Counted from the first letter of the stretch, positions 8,121 to 18,586 are shown. The stretch: DNA of 64,000 nt from Maricaulis sp047308265 (GCF_047308265.1 NZ_JBKQWY010000010.1:124001-188000); one strand, 5' to 3'. Notes: generated from the sequence alone by a model not told the origin. A program made the numbers and translations.

Positions 8121-8594
8121 ATGGATCTGATGCGCCGCGTCATGCTCGCCTCCGAGGCGGAAACCCGAACCTTCGGACACAGGCTGGCGCGCCAGCTGGC
8201 GCCCGGTGATGCGGTGTTCCTGGAAGGCGATCTGGGTGCCGGTAAAACAACACTGGCCCGCGCCATCATCGAAACCCTGACAGATGTCACGGACGCCACC
8301 AGCCCCACCTTCACCCTGGTCCAGATCTATGATCTCGCCAATGGCGCACAACTCTGGCATGCGGACCTGTACAGACTGGAGCATCCGGACGAGATCGAGG
8401 AACTGGGGCTTTACGATGCCTTCGAAGAGGCCATAACCTTGGTTGAATGGCCTGAACGCATGGGCCTCTGGAGACCCCGAAATCGCATAGACATCGCCCT
8501 GACACAGCCGGACAACGGCGCGGGCACACAACGCATGGCCAGTCTAACCGGACACGGCATGTGGGAGGAAAAGATCAAAGATGACCGAGCGTGA
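8121..8594 (+). CDS. tsaE: TsaE, tRNA t6A synthesis ATPase
   Basis: The 157-residue P-loop protein has Walker A GDLGAGKTT, followed by TSPTFTLVQIYD and HADLYRLEHPDEIEELGL, both typical of TsaE (YjeE). TsaE works with TsaB and TsaD to make N6-threonylcarbamoyladenosine at position 37 of ANN-reading tRNAs. TsaB/TsaD are not in the window. ATG 8121 is used; ATG 8139 is possible. The end overlaps the next gene by 14 bases, giving a coupled run tsaE-amgK-murU. Confidence 0.95.
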   Translation: MDLMRRVMLASEAETRTFGHRLARQLAPGDAVFLEGDLGAGKTTLARAIIETLTDVTDATSPTFTLVQIYDLANGAQLWHADLYRLEHPDEIEELGLYDAFEEAITLVEWPERMGLWRPRNRIDIALTQPDNGAGTQRMASLTGHGMWEEKIKDDRA

Positions 8595-9675
8595 GACGGC
8601 GATGCAAGCCTTCCTCGACTCTGCGGGCTGGGGCGCAGCAGATCACCACCCCCTGCCGGGTGATGCATCCACGCGGCGCTATATCCGTCTGAAGCGCGGA
8701 AGTAACAGCGCCATGTTGATGGATGCGCCCCCCGGTGCAGAAGCCCCTGCCTGCCCGCCCGACGCCACACACGAAGAGCGGGTAAAGCTGGGATATAACG
8801 CACTCGCCCGATTGGCCGGGCCCAATCTGACAGCCTTTGCCGGTCTGTCCGATGCGCTGACACAAAGAGGGTTTGCCGCACCGCGCATCCTGGCATCAGA
8901 CATCCCCGCAGGCTTTCTACTCCTTGAAGACCTGGGCGATGATCTTGTTGCCCGCATTGTTCCCGAACCCGAACATGAGGGTCAGATCTATGCCCTGGCG
9001 ATCGATGTGCTTGCAGCGCTTTACCGCTCCAGCTTCGCCCGGGAAGTCACGCGGGATGGACAGGTCTGGCCTGTTCTCGACTACGACCTGACAGCCTACA
9101 GAGCCGAACTCTCGCTCTTTCTTGACTGGTATCTGGGGCAATATTCCGGTTCCGGTGTGACATCAGAGGCGCGAGACGCCTGGGATGCCGCCTGGAGTGA
9201 TGCACTGACACCGGTCTTCGAAACCCCGTCCGGACTGGTCCTGCGGGATTTCCACGCCGAGAACCTGCTCTATCGCCGCGACTGCGAAGAGCTGGCGATG
9301 CTCGGTCTGATCGACTTCCAGGATGCCCTGTTTGGCCACCCGGCCTATGATCTCGTCTCCCTTTTGGAAGACGCCCGGCGGGATGTGGATCCTGGCCTGG
9401 TCGCACCGTTGAAGACCCGCTTCTTCGACAAGTCCGGGCTGCAGGACCGGGACCGGTTTGATGGTGATTATGCCGTGATCGGCGCCCAGAGAAACGCCAA
9501 GATTCTCGGCATTTTCGTTCGACTGGCCAAGCGCGACGGCAAGCCGGGCTATCTCGACCTCTTGCCGCGTGTTGCCCGCCACTTTGTCGGCGACCTGGAT
9601 CACCCTCGTCTGGCTGCGATCAAGGCCTGGTGTGAAACCTACACACCGAACGTGTTCAAAGAGGCTCAATCATGA
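8581..9675 (+). CDS. amgK: Aminoglycoside-phosphotransferase-fold sugar kinase, AmgK-like
   Basis: This 364-residue kinase has the phosphotransferase catalytic loop LRDFHAENLLYR and metal-binding LIDFQDALFGHPAYDL. The N-terminal PLPGDASTRRYIRL segment is typical of the AmgK family, which phosphorylates N-acetylmuramate or N-acetylglucosamine at the anomeric carbon. A MurU-like nucleotidyltransferase follows with a four-base ATGA overlap, the known AmgK-MurU recycling pair that bypasses MurA and confers some fosfomycin tolerance. The substrate is inferred from that pairing. Confidence 0.88.
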   Translation: MTERETAMQAFLDSAGWGAADHHPLPGDASTRRYIRLKRGSNSAMLMDAPPGAEAPACPPDATHEERVKLGYNALARLAGPNLTAFAGLSDALTQRGFAAPRILASDIPAGFLLLEDLGDDLVARIVPEPEHEGQIYALAIDVLAALYRSSFAREVTRDGQVWPVLDYDLTAYRAELSLFLDWYLGQYSGSGVTSEARDAWDAAWSDALTPVFETPSGLVLRDFHAENLLYRRDCEELAMLGLIDFQDALFGHPAYDLVSLLEDARRDVDPGLVAPLKTRFFDKSGLQDRDRFDGDYAVIGAQRNAKILGIFVRLAKRDGKPGYLDLLPRVARHFVGDLDHPRLAAIKAWCETYTPNVFKEAQS

Positions 9676-10391
9676 TCGAGATCAAGACGGGAATGGCGCT
9701 CGCTGCGGGTTTGGGCACACGTATGCGCCCGCTCACCGATGATCGCCCCAAAGCCCTTGTCGAGCTCAAGGGCCGACGGCTCCTGGACTATGCGCTCGAC
9801 CGCTTCAAGGCCTCGGGCGTGGAACGCGCCGTGGTCAATGTCCACCATTTCGCCGATGATGTTGAAACACACCTCACCAATCGCGATGCGGGTCTCGACG
9901 TCGACATCTCGGATGAACGCGGACAATTGCTCGAAACCGGCGGCGGCGTGGTCAAGGCGCTGCCCAAACTGGGATCCGATCCGGTCTTCATCTCCAATAT
10001 CGACGCCGTCTGGGTCGATGGCCCAACGCCCGAACTCAATCGTTTGCGCCGGACCTGGGACGGTAATCGCATGGACGCGCTCCTGTTACTCGCACCGATG
10101 AACCAGGTTCTGGGTTTCGACGGAACAGGGGATTTTTTCTGCAAGACCGATGGCCGCCTGACCCGGCGAGGGCAGGCGCCATCCGCGCCCTATGCCTATG
10201 CGGGGGTTCAGATCCTCAATCCGGCTCTCATGAACGGGCAACCGGAGGAAAAGTTTTCACTCAACCGCGTGTGGGATATCGCGCTGGACAAGGGGCGACT
10301 CTTCGGACTGCCGATGAAAGCCTTCTGGATGCATGTCGGCGATCCGGTCGCGCTTGATGCCGCTGCCGCCCGCCTCGACACCCGGTCCTAG
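9672..10391 (+). CDS. murU: Nucleotidyltransferase, MurU-like
   Basis: The 239-residue sugar-phosphate nucleotidyltransferase has the signature AAGLGTRMRPLTDDRPKALV, with ISNIDAVW supplying the metal-binding Asp. Together with AmgK it would make UDP-MurNAc from recycled MurNAc-1-phosphate. Related NDP-sugar enzymes share the fold, so assignment leans on the upstream kinase. It ends six bases before the GTG start of addB, so the whole tsaE-to-addA block may be co-transcribed. Confidence 0.88.
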   Translation: MIEIKTGMALAAGLGTRMRPLTDDRPKALVELKGRRLLDYALDRFKASGVERAVVNVHHFADDVETHLTNRDAGLDVDISDERGQLLETGGGVVKALPKLGSDPVFISNIDAVWVDGPTPELNRLRRTWDGNRMDALLLLAPMNQVLGFDGTGDFFCKTDGRLTRRGQAPSAPYAYAGVQILNPALMNGQPEEKFSLNRVWDIALDKGRLFGLPMKAFWMHVGDPVALDAAAARLDTRS

Positions 10392-10397
10392 GCCCGC

Positions 10398-13300
10398 GTG
10401 ACCGGGGACAGCCTCTTCTCGGCCGGGACACCGCGCGTCTTCACCCTGCCACCGCAGGCTGACTTTCTGCGGACGGTCGCGACGACGTTGCGCGATCATT
10501 TCGAGGCCGAAAGCAATCCACAGGCCATTGCAAAAATTACACTTTTGACGCCGACACGGCGGGCCGCACGCGCCTTGGGCGATGCGTTTGCACGGGCAGC
10601 GGGCAATGGCGTTGCCGTCTTGCCGCTGATCCGTCCGCTGGGTGATATCGATGTCGACGACCCGCCCTTCGAACCTGGCGAGCTGGCTGGTCTTGTGCCT
10701 GAAGCCATATCGCCAGCCCGGCGACGGTTCGAACTGGCGCGACTGATCCTCGCCAAGGAAACCGCACTGGGGCGCACCATGGATCTGGCGGGCGCGCTCG
10801 CGCTGGCCGATCCGCTGGCCATGGCGCTGGATGATCTGGCGACCGAGCGCGCTGGGTCCCTGGCCGGCCTGGCTGACCGTCTCGCCGGAGAGCTTCCAGC
10901 TGATCGTCTGGAGACCGCCAGCTTTCTCGACATACTGGCCGAGGCTTGGCCAGCCCGTCTGGCGGAGCTTGATCGCATCGATCCGGCAGACAGGCGTAAC
11001 AGGGTGCTGGATGCGCTTCGGGACAAGTGGGCCGAGAGTCCGCCGGACACGCCGGTGCTGGTTGTCGGCTCGACAGGATCGATCCCGGCGGCCCGTGAAC
11101 TGATGCGTGACATTGCACACCTGGAACACGGCGCCGTCGTCTTGCCCGGCTTTGACTGGGACAGTGATGACCGCAGCTGGTCCCACATCGATGATGCCCA
11201 CCCGCAATGGGCGATGCGCGCCTTTGTAGAGAGCCTGGGGCTGCACCGAAGCGAGATCAGGACCTGGCCCGGAGCCTCAGAGCCCGAGACAGCACGGGCA
11301 CGGCGCCGCTTGATCGCCGAGGCCCTGCGCCCCGCCGAAGCCACCAGCGACTGGGTGCAACGCATTGCGGATATCGAAGCCGGCAATGAACCCGGTTTTC
11401 TGCCCAGCGGCACAACCGGCTTCTCACTCGTGGAGTGTCCGGACGAGATCAACGAGGCGCGTGTGTGTGCGCTTGCCCTGCGCGAAACGCTGGAAATTCC
11501 AGGCCGGACCGCCCTGCTTGTGACCGCTGACCGCCTCCTGGCAGACCGGGTTTCCGCGCAGATGTTGCGCTATGGCGTTATGGTCGACAATTCGGCCGGG
11601 ACGGCTCTCAACCAGACCGATGTCGGTCAGTTCCTACTCCGCTTGCTGGATGTCATCAGCGCACCGGGCCAGGTGGTTCCCATCATGAGCCTTTGGAGTT
11701 CAGGCTTTTTTGCGGCGCGCTGCGAGCGTGGCCCGCTTCATAGTCTTCTGGGCAAGCTGGAAGCGGCCTGCCTGCGCGGACCTCGACCCGGACCGGATCT
11801 GGATGCGATTCTGGATCGGTTGGCCCAGTCGGATGATCTGCACGACACAGACCGCCCCATGCTGACCACGGCCCTCGCCACACTGGCGGAGGCAGCCGCC
11901 CTGCTCACAGACCAGCCCCGCAGCCTTGCCGACTGGACAACGGCCCATGCGCAGGCGGCAGAAGCTCTGGCCGGTGATCATGCGGTCGCCGGTGCGGTTC
12001 GCCTCTGGCATGGTAAAGCCGGAGAAGCGGCCTGTGGGCTGATGCGCGATATGATGACGGAAAGCGATGCGCTGGCGCCGGTCAATTTTGCGACCTATGC
12101 CGCCGCCTTCGCCGATCTCGCCCAATCGCGACGCGTGCCGCCCGAACGCGGCCTGCATCCACGCATCCAGATTCTTGGACCGCTCGAATCGCGCCTTCTC
12201 ACAGCGGATCGTATTATTCTGGCGGGCCTGAACGAAGGCGTCTGGCCGGGCTCTATAGGCGCTGATCCCTGGTTGAGCCGCGGCATGCGCGACGCTCTGG
12301 GCCTGGCCATGCCGGAACAGCGGCAAGGTCTGGCGGCGCATGATTTTGCCCAACTGGCCGCCGGGTCCGATGTCCTGATCACCCGATCTGAAAAGCGTGG
12401 CGGATCACCGACCGTGGCGTCGCGCTGGATCTGGCGTCTGAAAACCCTGCTGCGTGGCACGTTGGGGGAGCAAGGCGCACAAGACGCGCTTAGACCCGAT
12501 ACGGACTATCTGTCGATCGCACGGGCGGTTGATCGCGCGCCAGACCATGTGCGACCGGCCCAACGCCCCGAACCCAAACCACCCCTCGCCCTGCGCCCGC
12601 GCACGCTCTCGGTGACCGAGATCCGCACCTGGATTCGCGATCCCTATTCCATCTATGCGAAACATGTTCTGGGACTGCGTCCGCTTGATCCGCCCGATAT
12701 GGCCACCGGTCCGCGCGAGCGGGGCACAGCCCTGCATGCCGTTCTCGAGCGCTGCTACAAGGCCTGGGGAACACGCTGGCCGGAGGACGCTGCAGAACAA
12801 TTGGCCACCGCGGGAATGGAGGCCTTGCGCGCGGCCGGGTTCGACAGCGCGGCCCTGGAAGTGGAAGCCCCGCGCCTGTCCCAGGCCATGACCTGGCTTG
12901 CCCGCTGGGAGGCTGCCCGTCGTGGGCGCAGTCTCCTGCCCGCAGCGATTGAGGCCAAAGGCGAAATGACGCTTCACGGTCCGGAAGGTCCGTTCACCCT
13001 GCGCGTCCAGACAGATCGCATCGATCGCCACGCAGACGGGCGATACGAAGTGCTCGATTACAAGACAGGCCGACCGCCCTCCACAAAAGAGGTGGCCGCC
13101 GGTTTCGATCCTCAGCTTCCTCTGACGGCAGCCGTGTTGGCGTCCGGTGGTTTTACCAGCCTGTCCGCCGGGCCCGCGGCTGAACTCCTTTATCTCAAAC
13201 TGTCAGGCGGGCGGGATGGCGGTGAGGAAGCCCGCCTGAGCTCACGCACGCGCTCGGCAGAGGCCCTCACCGAGAGTGCACTGGACGATTTGCACAACTG

Positions 13301-13436
13301 GATCGCCCGTTTCGATACTGAAACGACAGGATATGCCTCCCAGCCCCGTTTGAAATACACCCATGATTACGGGCAGTACGACCTTCTGGCGCGGCGTGGG
13401 GAGTGGTCCAGCGCGGTGTCGGGGGAGGAGACATGA
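10398..13436 (+). CDS. addB: AddB, double-strand break repair nuclease subunit
   Basis: The 1012-residue protein matches the alphaproteobacterial AddB layout. An N-terminal helicase-like region lacks a recognisable Walker A loop. A middle motif ILAGLNEGVWPGSIGADPWL is characteristic. The C-terminal RecB-type nuclease contains YEVLDYKTGRPP, with catalytic Asp and Lys. I do not see the four-Cys iron-sulfur pattern of Bacillus AddB. The start is GTG 10398. It pairs with AddA to resect double-strand breaks for RecA-dependent repair, and its stop overlaps the addA start (ATGA). Confidence 0.93.
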   Translation: MTGDSLFSAGTPRVFTLPPQADFLRTVATTLRDHFEAESNPQAIAKITLLTPTRRAARALGDAFARAAGNGVAVLPLIRPLGDIDVDDPPFEPGELAGLVPEAISPARRRFELARLILAKETALGRTMDLAGALALADPLAMALDDLATERAGSLAGLADRLAGELPADRLETASFLDILAEAWPARLAELDRIDPADRRNRVLDALRDKWAESPPDTPVLVVGSTGSIPAARELMRDIAHLEHGAVVLPGFDWDSDDRSWSHIDDAHPQWAMRAFVESLGLHRSEIRTWPGASEPETARARRRLIAEALRPAEATSDWVQRIADIEAGNEPGFLPSGTTGFSLVECPDEINEARVCALALRETLEIPGRTALLVTADRLLADRVSAQMLRYGVMVDNSAGTALNQTDVGQFLLRLLDVISAPGQVVPIMSLWSSGFFAARCERGPLHSLLGKLEAACLRGPRPGPDLDAILDRLAQSDDLHDTDRPMLTTALATLAEAAALLTDQPRSLADWTTAHAQAAEALAGDHAVAGAVRLWHGKAGEAACGLMRDMMTESDALAPVNFATYAAAFADLAQSRRVPPERGLHPRIQILGPLESRLLTADRIILAGLNEGVWPGSIGADPWLSRGMRDALGLAMPEQRQGLAAHDFAQLAAGSDVLITRSEKRGGSPTVASRWIWRLKTLLRGTLGEQGAQDALRPDTDYLSIARAVDRAPDHVRPAQRPEPKPPLALRPRTLSVTEIRTWIRDPYSIYAKHVLGLRPLDPPDMATGPRERGTALHAVLERCYKAWGTRWPEDAAEQLATAGMEALRAAGFDSAALEVEAPRLSQAMTWLARWEAARRGRSLLPAAIEAKGEMTLHGPEGPFTLRVQTDRIDRHADGRYEVLDYKTGRPPSTKEVAAGFDPQLPLTAAVLASGGFTSLSAGPAAELLYLKLSGGRDGGEEARLSSRTRSAEALTESALDDLHNWIARFDTETTGYASQPRLKYTHDYGQYDLLARRGEWSSAVSGEET

Positions 13437-16400
13437 ACCAGCCCGGTTTTGATCCGGTGATCGCGGCTTCGGCCTCGGCCGAACAATTACTCGCCGCCCA
13501 GCCCGATACCTGCGTATTTGTGGAAGCCAATGCCGGTTCGGGGAAAACCCGGGTGCTGGTCGACCGGGTCACGAATATCTTGCTGTCGGACATTCCGCCC
13601 GACCGCATTCTGTGCATCACCTACACCAAGGCCGCAGCAGCCGAAATGCAGACGCGTTTGTTCGACCGACTGGGCAAATGGTCCGTGGCGGGGGATGACG
13701 ACCTCAAAGCCGATCTGGCCCGACTGGGACATGAGAGCGTCAATCTTGTCGATCTCGCCAATGCCCGCAAATTGTTTGCGCGAGCACTGGAGACTCCCGG
13801 CGGACTGAGGATCCAGACCATTCACGCCTTCTGCGAACGTGTGCTGCGATATTTTCCGCTGGAAGCCGGCGCACCACCAGGATTTGATACGCTCGATGAT
13901 CTCGCTGCACGGGATCTGGCTGAGGCCTCCAAAAGGGCCGTACTGTCCACTCCGGATCGCGAGGCCCTTGCCGTTATGCTGGACCGGTCCGGCCCGGACA
14001 GTATCGATCAGGTGTTCAACTTTGCACGGTTCAACCGACAGGCCCTGGTGAGGTTGATCGAGCGCTCGGGCGGCCGCTCTGGCGCTGTTGAGCGACTGTA
14101 TGCCCGCCTGGGTGTTGACCCGACGGACACTACAGCGCGTCTGCAAGCCGAGGCCTGGCAGGCCGCACCCAAAGACCGGCTGAAAGAGGCCGCCCGGCTG
14201 TTGGCGGACAGCAAGGGAGCCACGGACAAGAGCTTCGCCGCCACCTTGTTCGACGCCCTGAATGCCCAGACCGACCAACAGGCCTACACGCTCTACCGGT
14301 CTCTCTTCTACACCCAGAAAAACGAGCTCAAGGTTGATATCACGCCGGCGACCACAGCCCGCCATCATGACTGGATCGAGGCCCTGTTCGGCTCGGTCAA
14401 GCGACTGGGCTATGGCACCGAAACGCTCCGTATCCAAAGCACGGAGTTTCGCCTGAAAAACCTCGCCTGCGCCGAGGGTAGCCGGGCCGCCCTGAGCCTC
14501 GCTGCGGACTTTATCACTCACTATACAGAAGGCTTAGAGCTCCGACGGGCCCTTGATTTTGACGACCTGATCCATCTGGCAGGCGGGCTGCTCGCTCCGG
14601 ACAATGCCTTTGCCGGCTGGGTCAGCTACAAGCTGGATTCCCGACTGGCCCACATTCTCGTCGATGAAGCCCAGGACACCGCTCCCGCCCAGTGGGATAT
14701 GATCGCTGCGCTATCGGAAGAGTTTTTCTCCGGCGCGGGATCCGACCAGGCCTCCGGCGAACATGCCCGAACGGTGTTTGCGGTCGGCGACGAAAAACAA
14801 TCCATCTACTCTTTCCAGGGAGCGGCACCGGATCGCTTTATCGCGGAGGGCGAGCGCCTCCAACGAAGGTCCGCGACGGCCGGGCTGAAATTCGAGACGC
14901 CCTCCCTGAATGTCTCCTTCCGATCGGCGTCAGACATTCTGGCCGCTGTGGATGAGGCCTTCGCCGACCTGGCCCAGACACCCGAGCCCTTGGCCCCAGA
15001 AGTGAAATTCCAGGCCCCGCCCTTCCTTCACTATTCCGGCCATGCCGCAGCCCGCCGCCATACGCCAGGTCGCGTCGAGTTCTGGCCGGCGGTGCCACGT
15101 CCGGAAAAGACCGAGGAAACCTCCATTCTTGACCCGGTCGACGCCCGCCAGGCCGGTTCATCGGTTGATGTCCTCGCCCGAACCGTCGCCGAACACGTTC
15201 GAACCATGATCGAGACCGGTCAGACCGTGTGGCATGAGACAGACGGCGGCGGGTTCGAGCAACGCCCTGTTGAACCGCGCGATATCGCGCTGCTCGTCTG
15301 GCGCCGCACAGGTGGATTTTTCGAAGAAGTCATCCGGCAACTCAAGATCCAGGGCCTGCCCGTGGCCGGTGCGGACCGGATGGTCCTGCGCGACCAGACC
15401 GCCGTACAGGACATTCTCTCCCTGCTGAAATTCGCCGTGACACCCAGTGATGATCTGGCCCTGGCCGAAGTGCTCAAATCACCTTTCTTCGATCCGGCGG
15501 ACAGCGCATCCCCTTTGATCGATGATGATGTTCTGCTGGCGCTGACACAAACCCGTCAGAACACCCGGCGCGGCGGATTATGGGCGGCCCTCCTGCGAAG
15601 CGAGGATGGTCGTCTTTTGGAGGCCCGAGACGCCCTTGTCGACGTTCGCAACAGGGCCGATCGCATGCCTCACTATGCCCTGATCGCCGATTTTCTGAAT
15701 GCGCGCACGCCAACGGGTGAGACCCGCTGGACGCGGATGTTTGCACGCCTGGGTGAAGAGGCTCGTGATCCGCTGGAAGAATGCCTGTCACGCGCGCTGG
15801 ACTTTCAGAACCGCGATAGCGGCTCCCTCGCGCGTTTTATTGCGACGCTTGAGGCCGACGACACACAGATCAAGCGCGAGCAGGCGGGCGATCGCAATGA
15901 GATCCAGGTGATGACCGTGCATGGCGCCAAGGGTCTGGAATGGCCGGTGGTGATCCTGCCTGACACCACACGTTCACCGGGACGACGACGTGATCCGGGC
16001 TTTTTCCTGCACCCGGACGCCGGCTTTTTATGGTCTCCACGCAAGGCGGAGGATCCGCTTATCGTGTCGGACTGGCGCGAGACACTGGCCGCCCGGGAAC
16101 GGGCTGAAAACGAGCGCTTGCTGTATGTCGCCCTCACTCGGGCACGCGATCACCTGATTGTCTGCGGATGGCGTCATGGGCTGGGAAGTCCGGGCAAGGT
16201 TGACGAAGACAGCTGGTATGCCCGACTGGAACGCCAATGGACCGATGAGACCTGGACGGATCTCCAAACACCGCTTCATGCCCTGTATGATGACCTCCCG
16301 GCGGGCAAGGTTCGGGGCCCGGATCGCGACCAGCAAATGCGCGGCGCCACCACCACCGCGACATCCACCGGCCTTCCCGACTGGGCCACGCAACACGCAC

Positions 16401-17020
16401 CGCAAGAGGCTGGGCGCCTGGTCAATGTGAACCCATCCCGCGATTTTGGTGAAGCCGGCCTGTCCTCAGACGCCGTCAATTCACCTCTTTCGGATCCGGA
16501 TGGATATCGTTTCCGCAGAGGTGATGTGATTCACAAATTGCTCGAAACACTGCCACCCCTGCCGGACTCCCGTCGGGCAGAGGCCGCCAAACGGTATCTG
16601 GACCGTCAAACGGATCTGGCCGAAACCCAGCGCTCGATTATTCTCGAAGAAACCCTGGGTATTCTCTCCCATCCCGACTTTGCCCCGCTCTTCGGCCCGG
16701 ATAGCCAGGCGGAAGTTTCCCTGAGCGGACGCGCGCCCGGCTTGCGGGCGGGAGCAACAGTAAGGGGGCAGGTGGACCGTCTGGTGGTCACCGATCACAG
16801 CGTTTTGATCATTGATTATAAGACCAACCGACCTGCTGCCGCGACTGTCGAAGAGGTCTCCCCACTCTATATCGGTCAGATGGCGGCGTATCGCCAGTTA
16901 TTGCGGGCCCTTTACCCCCACAAGACTGTAATCTGCTCTCTCTTGTGGACGGACACGGCTCAGCTTATGACACTGCCCGATGAGATTCTTGATCGCTCAT
17001 TGAACCGGTCCACGCCTTGA
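13433..17020 (+). CDS. addA: AddA helicase-nuclease
   Basis: A UvrD-family helicase of 1195 residues with a C-terminal nuclease. Motifs in order: EANAGSGKTR (Walker A), ILVDEAQDT (Walker B), GDEKQSIYSFQGA (motif III), VMTVHGAKGLEWPVVIL (motif V), LLYVALTRARDHL (motif VI) and nuclease VLIIDYKTNRP. It is the motor of the AddAB end-resection complex. ATG 13433 is chosen over the upstream GTG 13403 because GGGGAGGAG lies directly before it and it forms the usual four-base overlap with addB. Confidence 0.96.
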   Translation: MNQPGFDPVIAASASAEQLLAAQPDTCVFVEANAGSGKTRVLVDRVTNILLSDIPPDRILCITYTKAAAAEMQTRLFDRLGKWSVAGDDDLKADLARLGHESVNLVDLANARKLFARALETPGGLRIQTIHAFCERVLRYFPLEAGAPPGFDTLDDLAARDLAEASKRAVLSTPDREALAVMLDRSGPDSIDQVFNFARFNRQALVRLIERSGGRSGAVERLYARLGVDPTDTTARLQAEAWQAAPKDRLKEAARLLADSKGATDKSFAATLFDALNAQTDQQAYTLYRSLFYTQKNELKVDITPATTARHHDWIEALFGSVKRLGYGTETLRIQSTEFRLKNLACAEGSRAALSLAADFITHYTEGLELRRALDFDDLIHLAGGLLAPDNAFAGWVSYKLDSRLAHILVDEAQDTAPAQWDMIAALSEEFFSGAGSDQASGEHARTVFAVGDEKQSIYSFQGAAPDRFIAEGERLQRRSATAGLKFETPSLNVSFRSASDILAAVDEAFADLAQTPEPLAPEVKFQAPPFLHYSGHAAARRHTPGRVEFWPAVPRPEKTEETSILDPVDARQAGSSVDVLARTVAEHVRTMIETGQTVWHETDGGGFEQRPVEPRDIALLVWRRTGGFFEEVIRQLKIQGLPVAGADRMVLRDQTAVQDILSLLKFAVTPSDDLALAEVLKSPFFDPADSASPLIDDDVLLALTQTRQNTRRGGLWAALLRSEDGRLLEARDALVDVRNRADRMPHYALIADFLNARTPTGETRWTRMFARLGEEARDPLEECLSRALDFQNRDSGSLARFIATLEADDTQIKREQAGDRNEIQVMTVHGAKGLEWPVVILPDTTRSPGRRRDPGFFLHPDAGFLWSPRKAEDPLIVSDWRETLAARERAENERLLYVALTRARDHLIVCGWRHGLGSPGKVDEDSWYARLERQWTDETWTDLQTPLHALYDDLPAGKVRGPDRDQQMRGATTTATSTGLPDWATQHAPQEAGRLVNVNPSRDFGEAGLSSDAVNSPLSDPDGYRFRRGDVIHKLLETLPPLPDSRRAEAAKRYLDRQTDLAETQRSIILEETLGILSHPDFAPLFGPDSQAEVSLSGRAPGLRAGATVRGQVDRLVVTDHSVLIIDYKTNRPAAATVEEVSPLYIGQMAAYRQLLRALYPHKTVICSLLWTDTAQLMTLPDEILDRSLNRSTP

Positions 17021-17105
17021 CGAGGACAGACCGGCTTCTTAGGTGAGCGGCCATCCCCAGAGTGCGGCTGTTGCCGCCTCGTCCCGAGATACAAGGAGCA
17101 ACACC

Positions 17106-17429
17106 ATGGCAACCAAAATGGTTAGCGATGAGTCCTTCGAAAGCGATGTTCTGAATGCCGATGGCCCGGTCCTGGTCGACTTCTGGGCCGAATGGTGTGG
17201 TCCGTGTAAACAGATCACTCCGGCGCTGGAAGAAATCGCTCAGGAAATGAACGGCAAGATCACCATTGCCAAGGTCAATATCGATGATCACCCGATGACA
17301 CCGGGCAAATATGGCGTGCGTGGCATTCCGACCCTGATGATCTTCAAGGATGGTCAGGTCGCCGCCACCAAGATCGGCGCCATGGCAAAAGGCAAGATCA
17401 ATGAGTGGATCGCCGAGACACTGGCCTAA
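17106..17429 (+). CDS. trxA: Thioredoxin 1
   Basis: The 107-residue thioredoxin has the active site WAEWCGPCK and the cis-Pro loop GIPTLMIF. It reduces disulfides in cytoplasmic proteins. AAGGAG lies eight bases before ATG 17106, so the longer frame from GTG 17043 is rejected. The gene follows addA by 85 bases and ends at a strong terminator. The addA-trxA order is recalled from other alphaproteobacteria. Confidence 0.98.
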   Translation: MATKMVSDESFESDVLNADGPVLVDFWAEWCGPCKQITPALEEIAQEMNGKITIAKVNIDDHPMTPGKYGVRGIPTLMIFKDGQVAATKIGAMAKGKINEWIAETLA

Positions 17430-17447
17430 GGGTTCTCGGACGAGATG

Positions 17448-17476
17448 AAAAGGGCCACCCATCGGGTGGCCCTTTT
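17448..17476. terminator. Bidirectional terminator after trxA
   Basis: A 13-bp stem (left arm 17448-17460, right arm 17464-17476, three-base loop) is flanked by four A on the left and four T on the right. It sits between trxA and the converging S41 peptidase gene, so it can end both transcripts. Confidence 0.88.
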
Positions 17477-17491
17477 GCATTGAGGTAGGCT

Positions 17492-18505
17492 TTATTGCGC
17501 TAAGGCGTATTCGAGTGCCGCCTCTGGCTCCATTTCGATGTCCGGCGCTACGCCGTGGCCTTCAATCCGGCCATTGGCAATGGAGTAGTAATCCGCGATC
17601 GGCAGGGCGAGTTGGAAACCGCCCGGAATGTCGAAAATAGTCTGGGACAGCATCCGCCCGGGAGTGGATTCCCCAACAAGGGTCACCCGGTCTGATGCAT
17701 CGAGCGCATCGGCGGCCATTTCCGCTGCACTTTGCGTACCCTGATCGATCAGAACAAACACTGGTCCAGAGAAATGGTCTTCCGTTTCGGGATGAAATCG
17801 GATGGGTGTGAGCATATTGTTGCGGGCCGAAGCCCAAAAAGCGCTCACCGACCAACCTGTCCAGGGCTCCAGATCTGCAATATCTGCCACTGTCGGTGCG
17901 CGGTCATAGGCGGCATTCCAAGGTTGGGATACGAACACACCGGCGTCCAGGGGCGTCTCGATTACGTGTTCGACCAAAGGTTTGACTGCGAAGGCACCCC
18001 CAGAATTGCCACGCAGATCAATGATCAGCTTGTCCGCTCCACGTGATGCGATTTGAGAGTAAGCGACCTCGATCTCCTCGATCGTGTCATTTCCCATCAT
18101 CGTGTTGATGTCGAGAATTGCGGTGTCGCCCTCCCAGCTCAGCACGGCGCCTCCACCGCCGATCCTCATGCTGTCGATCTGTGCGATCATGGCCGCAACA
18201 GGAGCCCGGGCAATTGAGAGCTGAACATGGGAGAAGGGGCCATCGGCCCAGAGTGCGTTATAGGCTGCAAGGAAGTCTTCCGGCGTTTCTGCCGTACGCC
18301 CGAGATCGATTGTCGCGGTTTCGATGGCGCGATAGGCCGCGCTGTCGAGTTCAGCGGGATCATAGTGATGGGCCCGCATTCGCGCATTGATCGTCTCGGC
18401 CACGGTCTCAAGACTCACGGGCTCTGATGGCTCTGCGGTCTGGGCCAGGGCGGGAGATGACAGAGCGGTGAGACTGCATGTCAATGAAACAAGAAGGTTA
18501 CGCAT
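17492..18505 (-). CDS. Secreted S41 family peptidase
   Basis: The 337-residue protein has a signal peptide (hydrophobic LLVSLTCSLTALSSPALA, cleavage near Ala21-Gln). The S41 fold shows in LIIDLRGNSGGAFAVKPL, and the catalytic Ser lies in GTQSAAEMAADAL. The end resembles a tail-specific protease (GHGVAPDIEMEP). No PDZ domain is evident, as in the interphotoreceptor-retinoid-binding type of S41 proteins. It probably degrades peptides in the periplasm. GGAG lies before ATG 18505. It is separated from folC by about 80 bases, so it may have its own promoter. Confidence 0.85.
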   Translation of the reverse strand: MRNLLVSLTCSLTALSSPALAQTAEPSEPVSLETVAETINARMRAHHYDPAELDSAAYRAIETATIDLGRTAETPEDFLAAYNALWADGPFSHVQLSIARAPVAAMIAQIDSMRIGGGGAVLSWEGDTAILDINTMMGNDTIEEIEVAYSQIASRGADKLIIDLRGNSGGAFAVKPLVEHVIETPLDAGVFVSQPWNAAYDRAPTVADIADLEPWTGWSVSAFWASARNNMLTPIRFHPETEDHFSGPVFVLIDQGTQSAAEMAADALDASDRVTLVGESTPGRMLSQTIFDIPGGFQLALPIADYYSIANGRIEGHGVAPDIEMEPEAALEYALAQ

Positions 18506-18586
18506 AAGATCTCCAAAGCTTGAGCGGACTGCTTCAACCCTCGGATGTCTGCCAGTACGGTTTTGGATGCTTACATCGCCGTAACA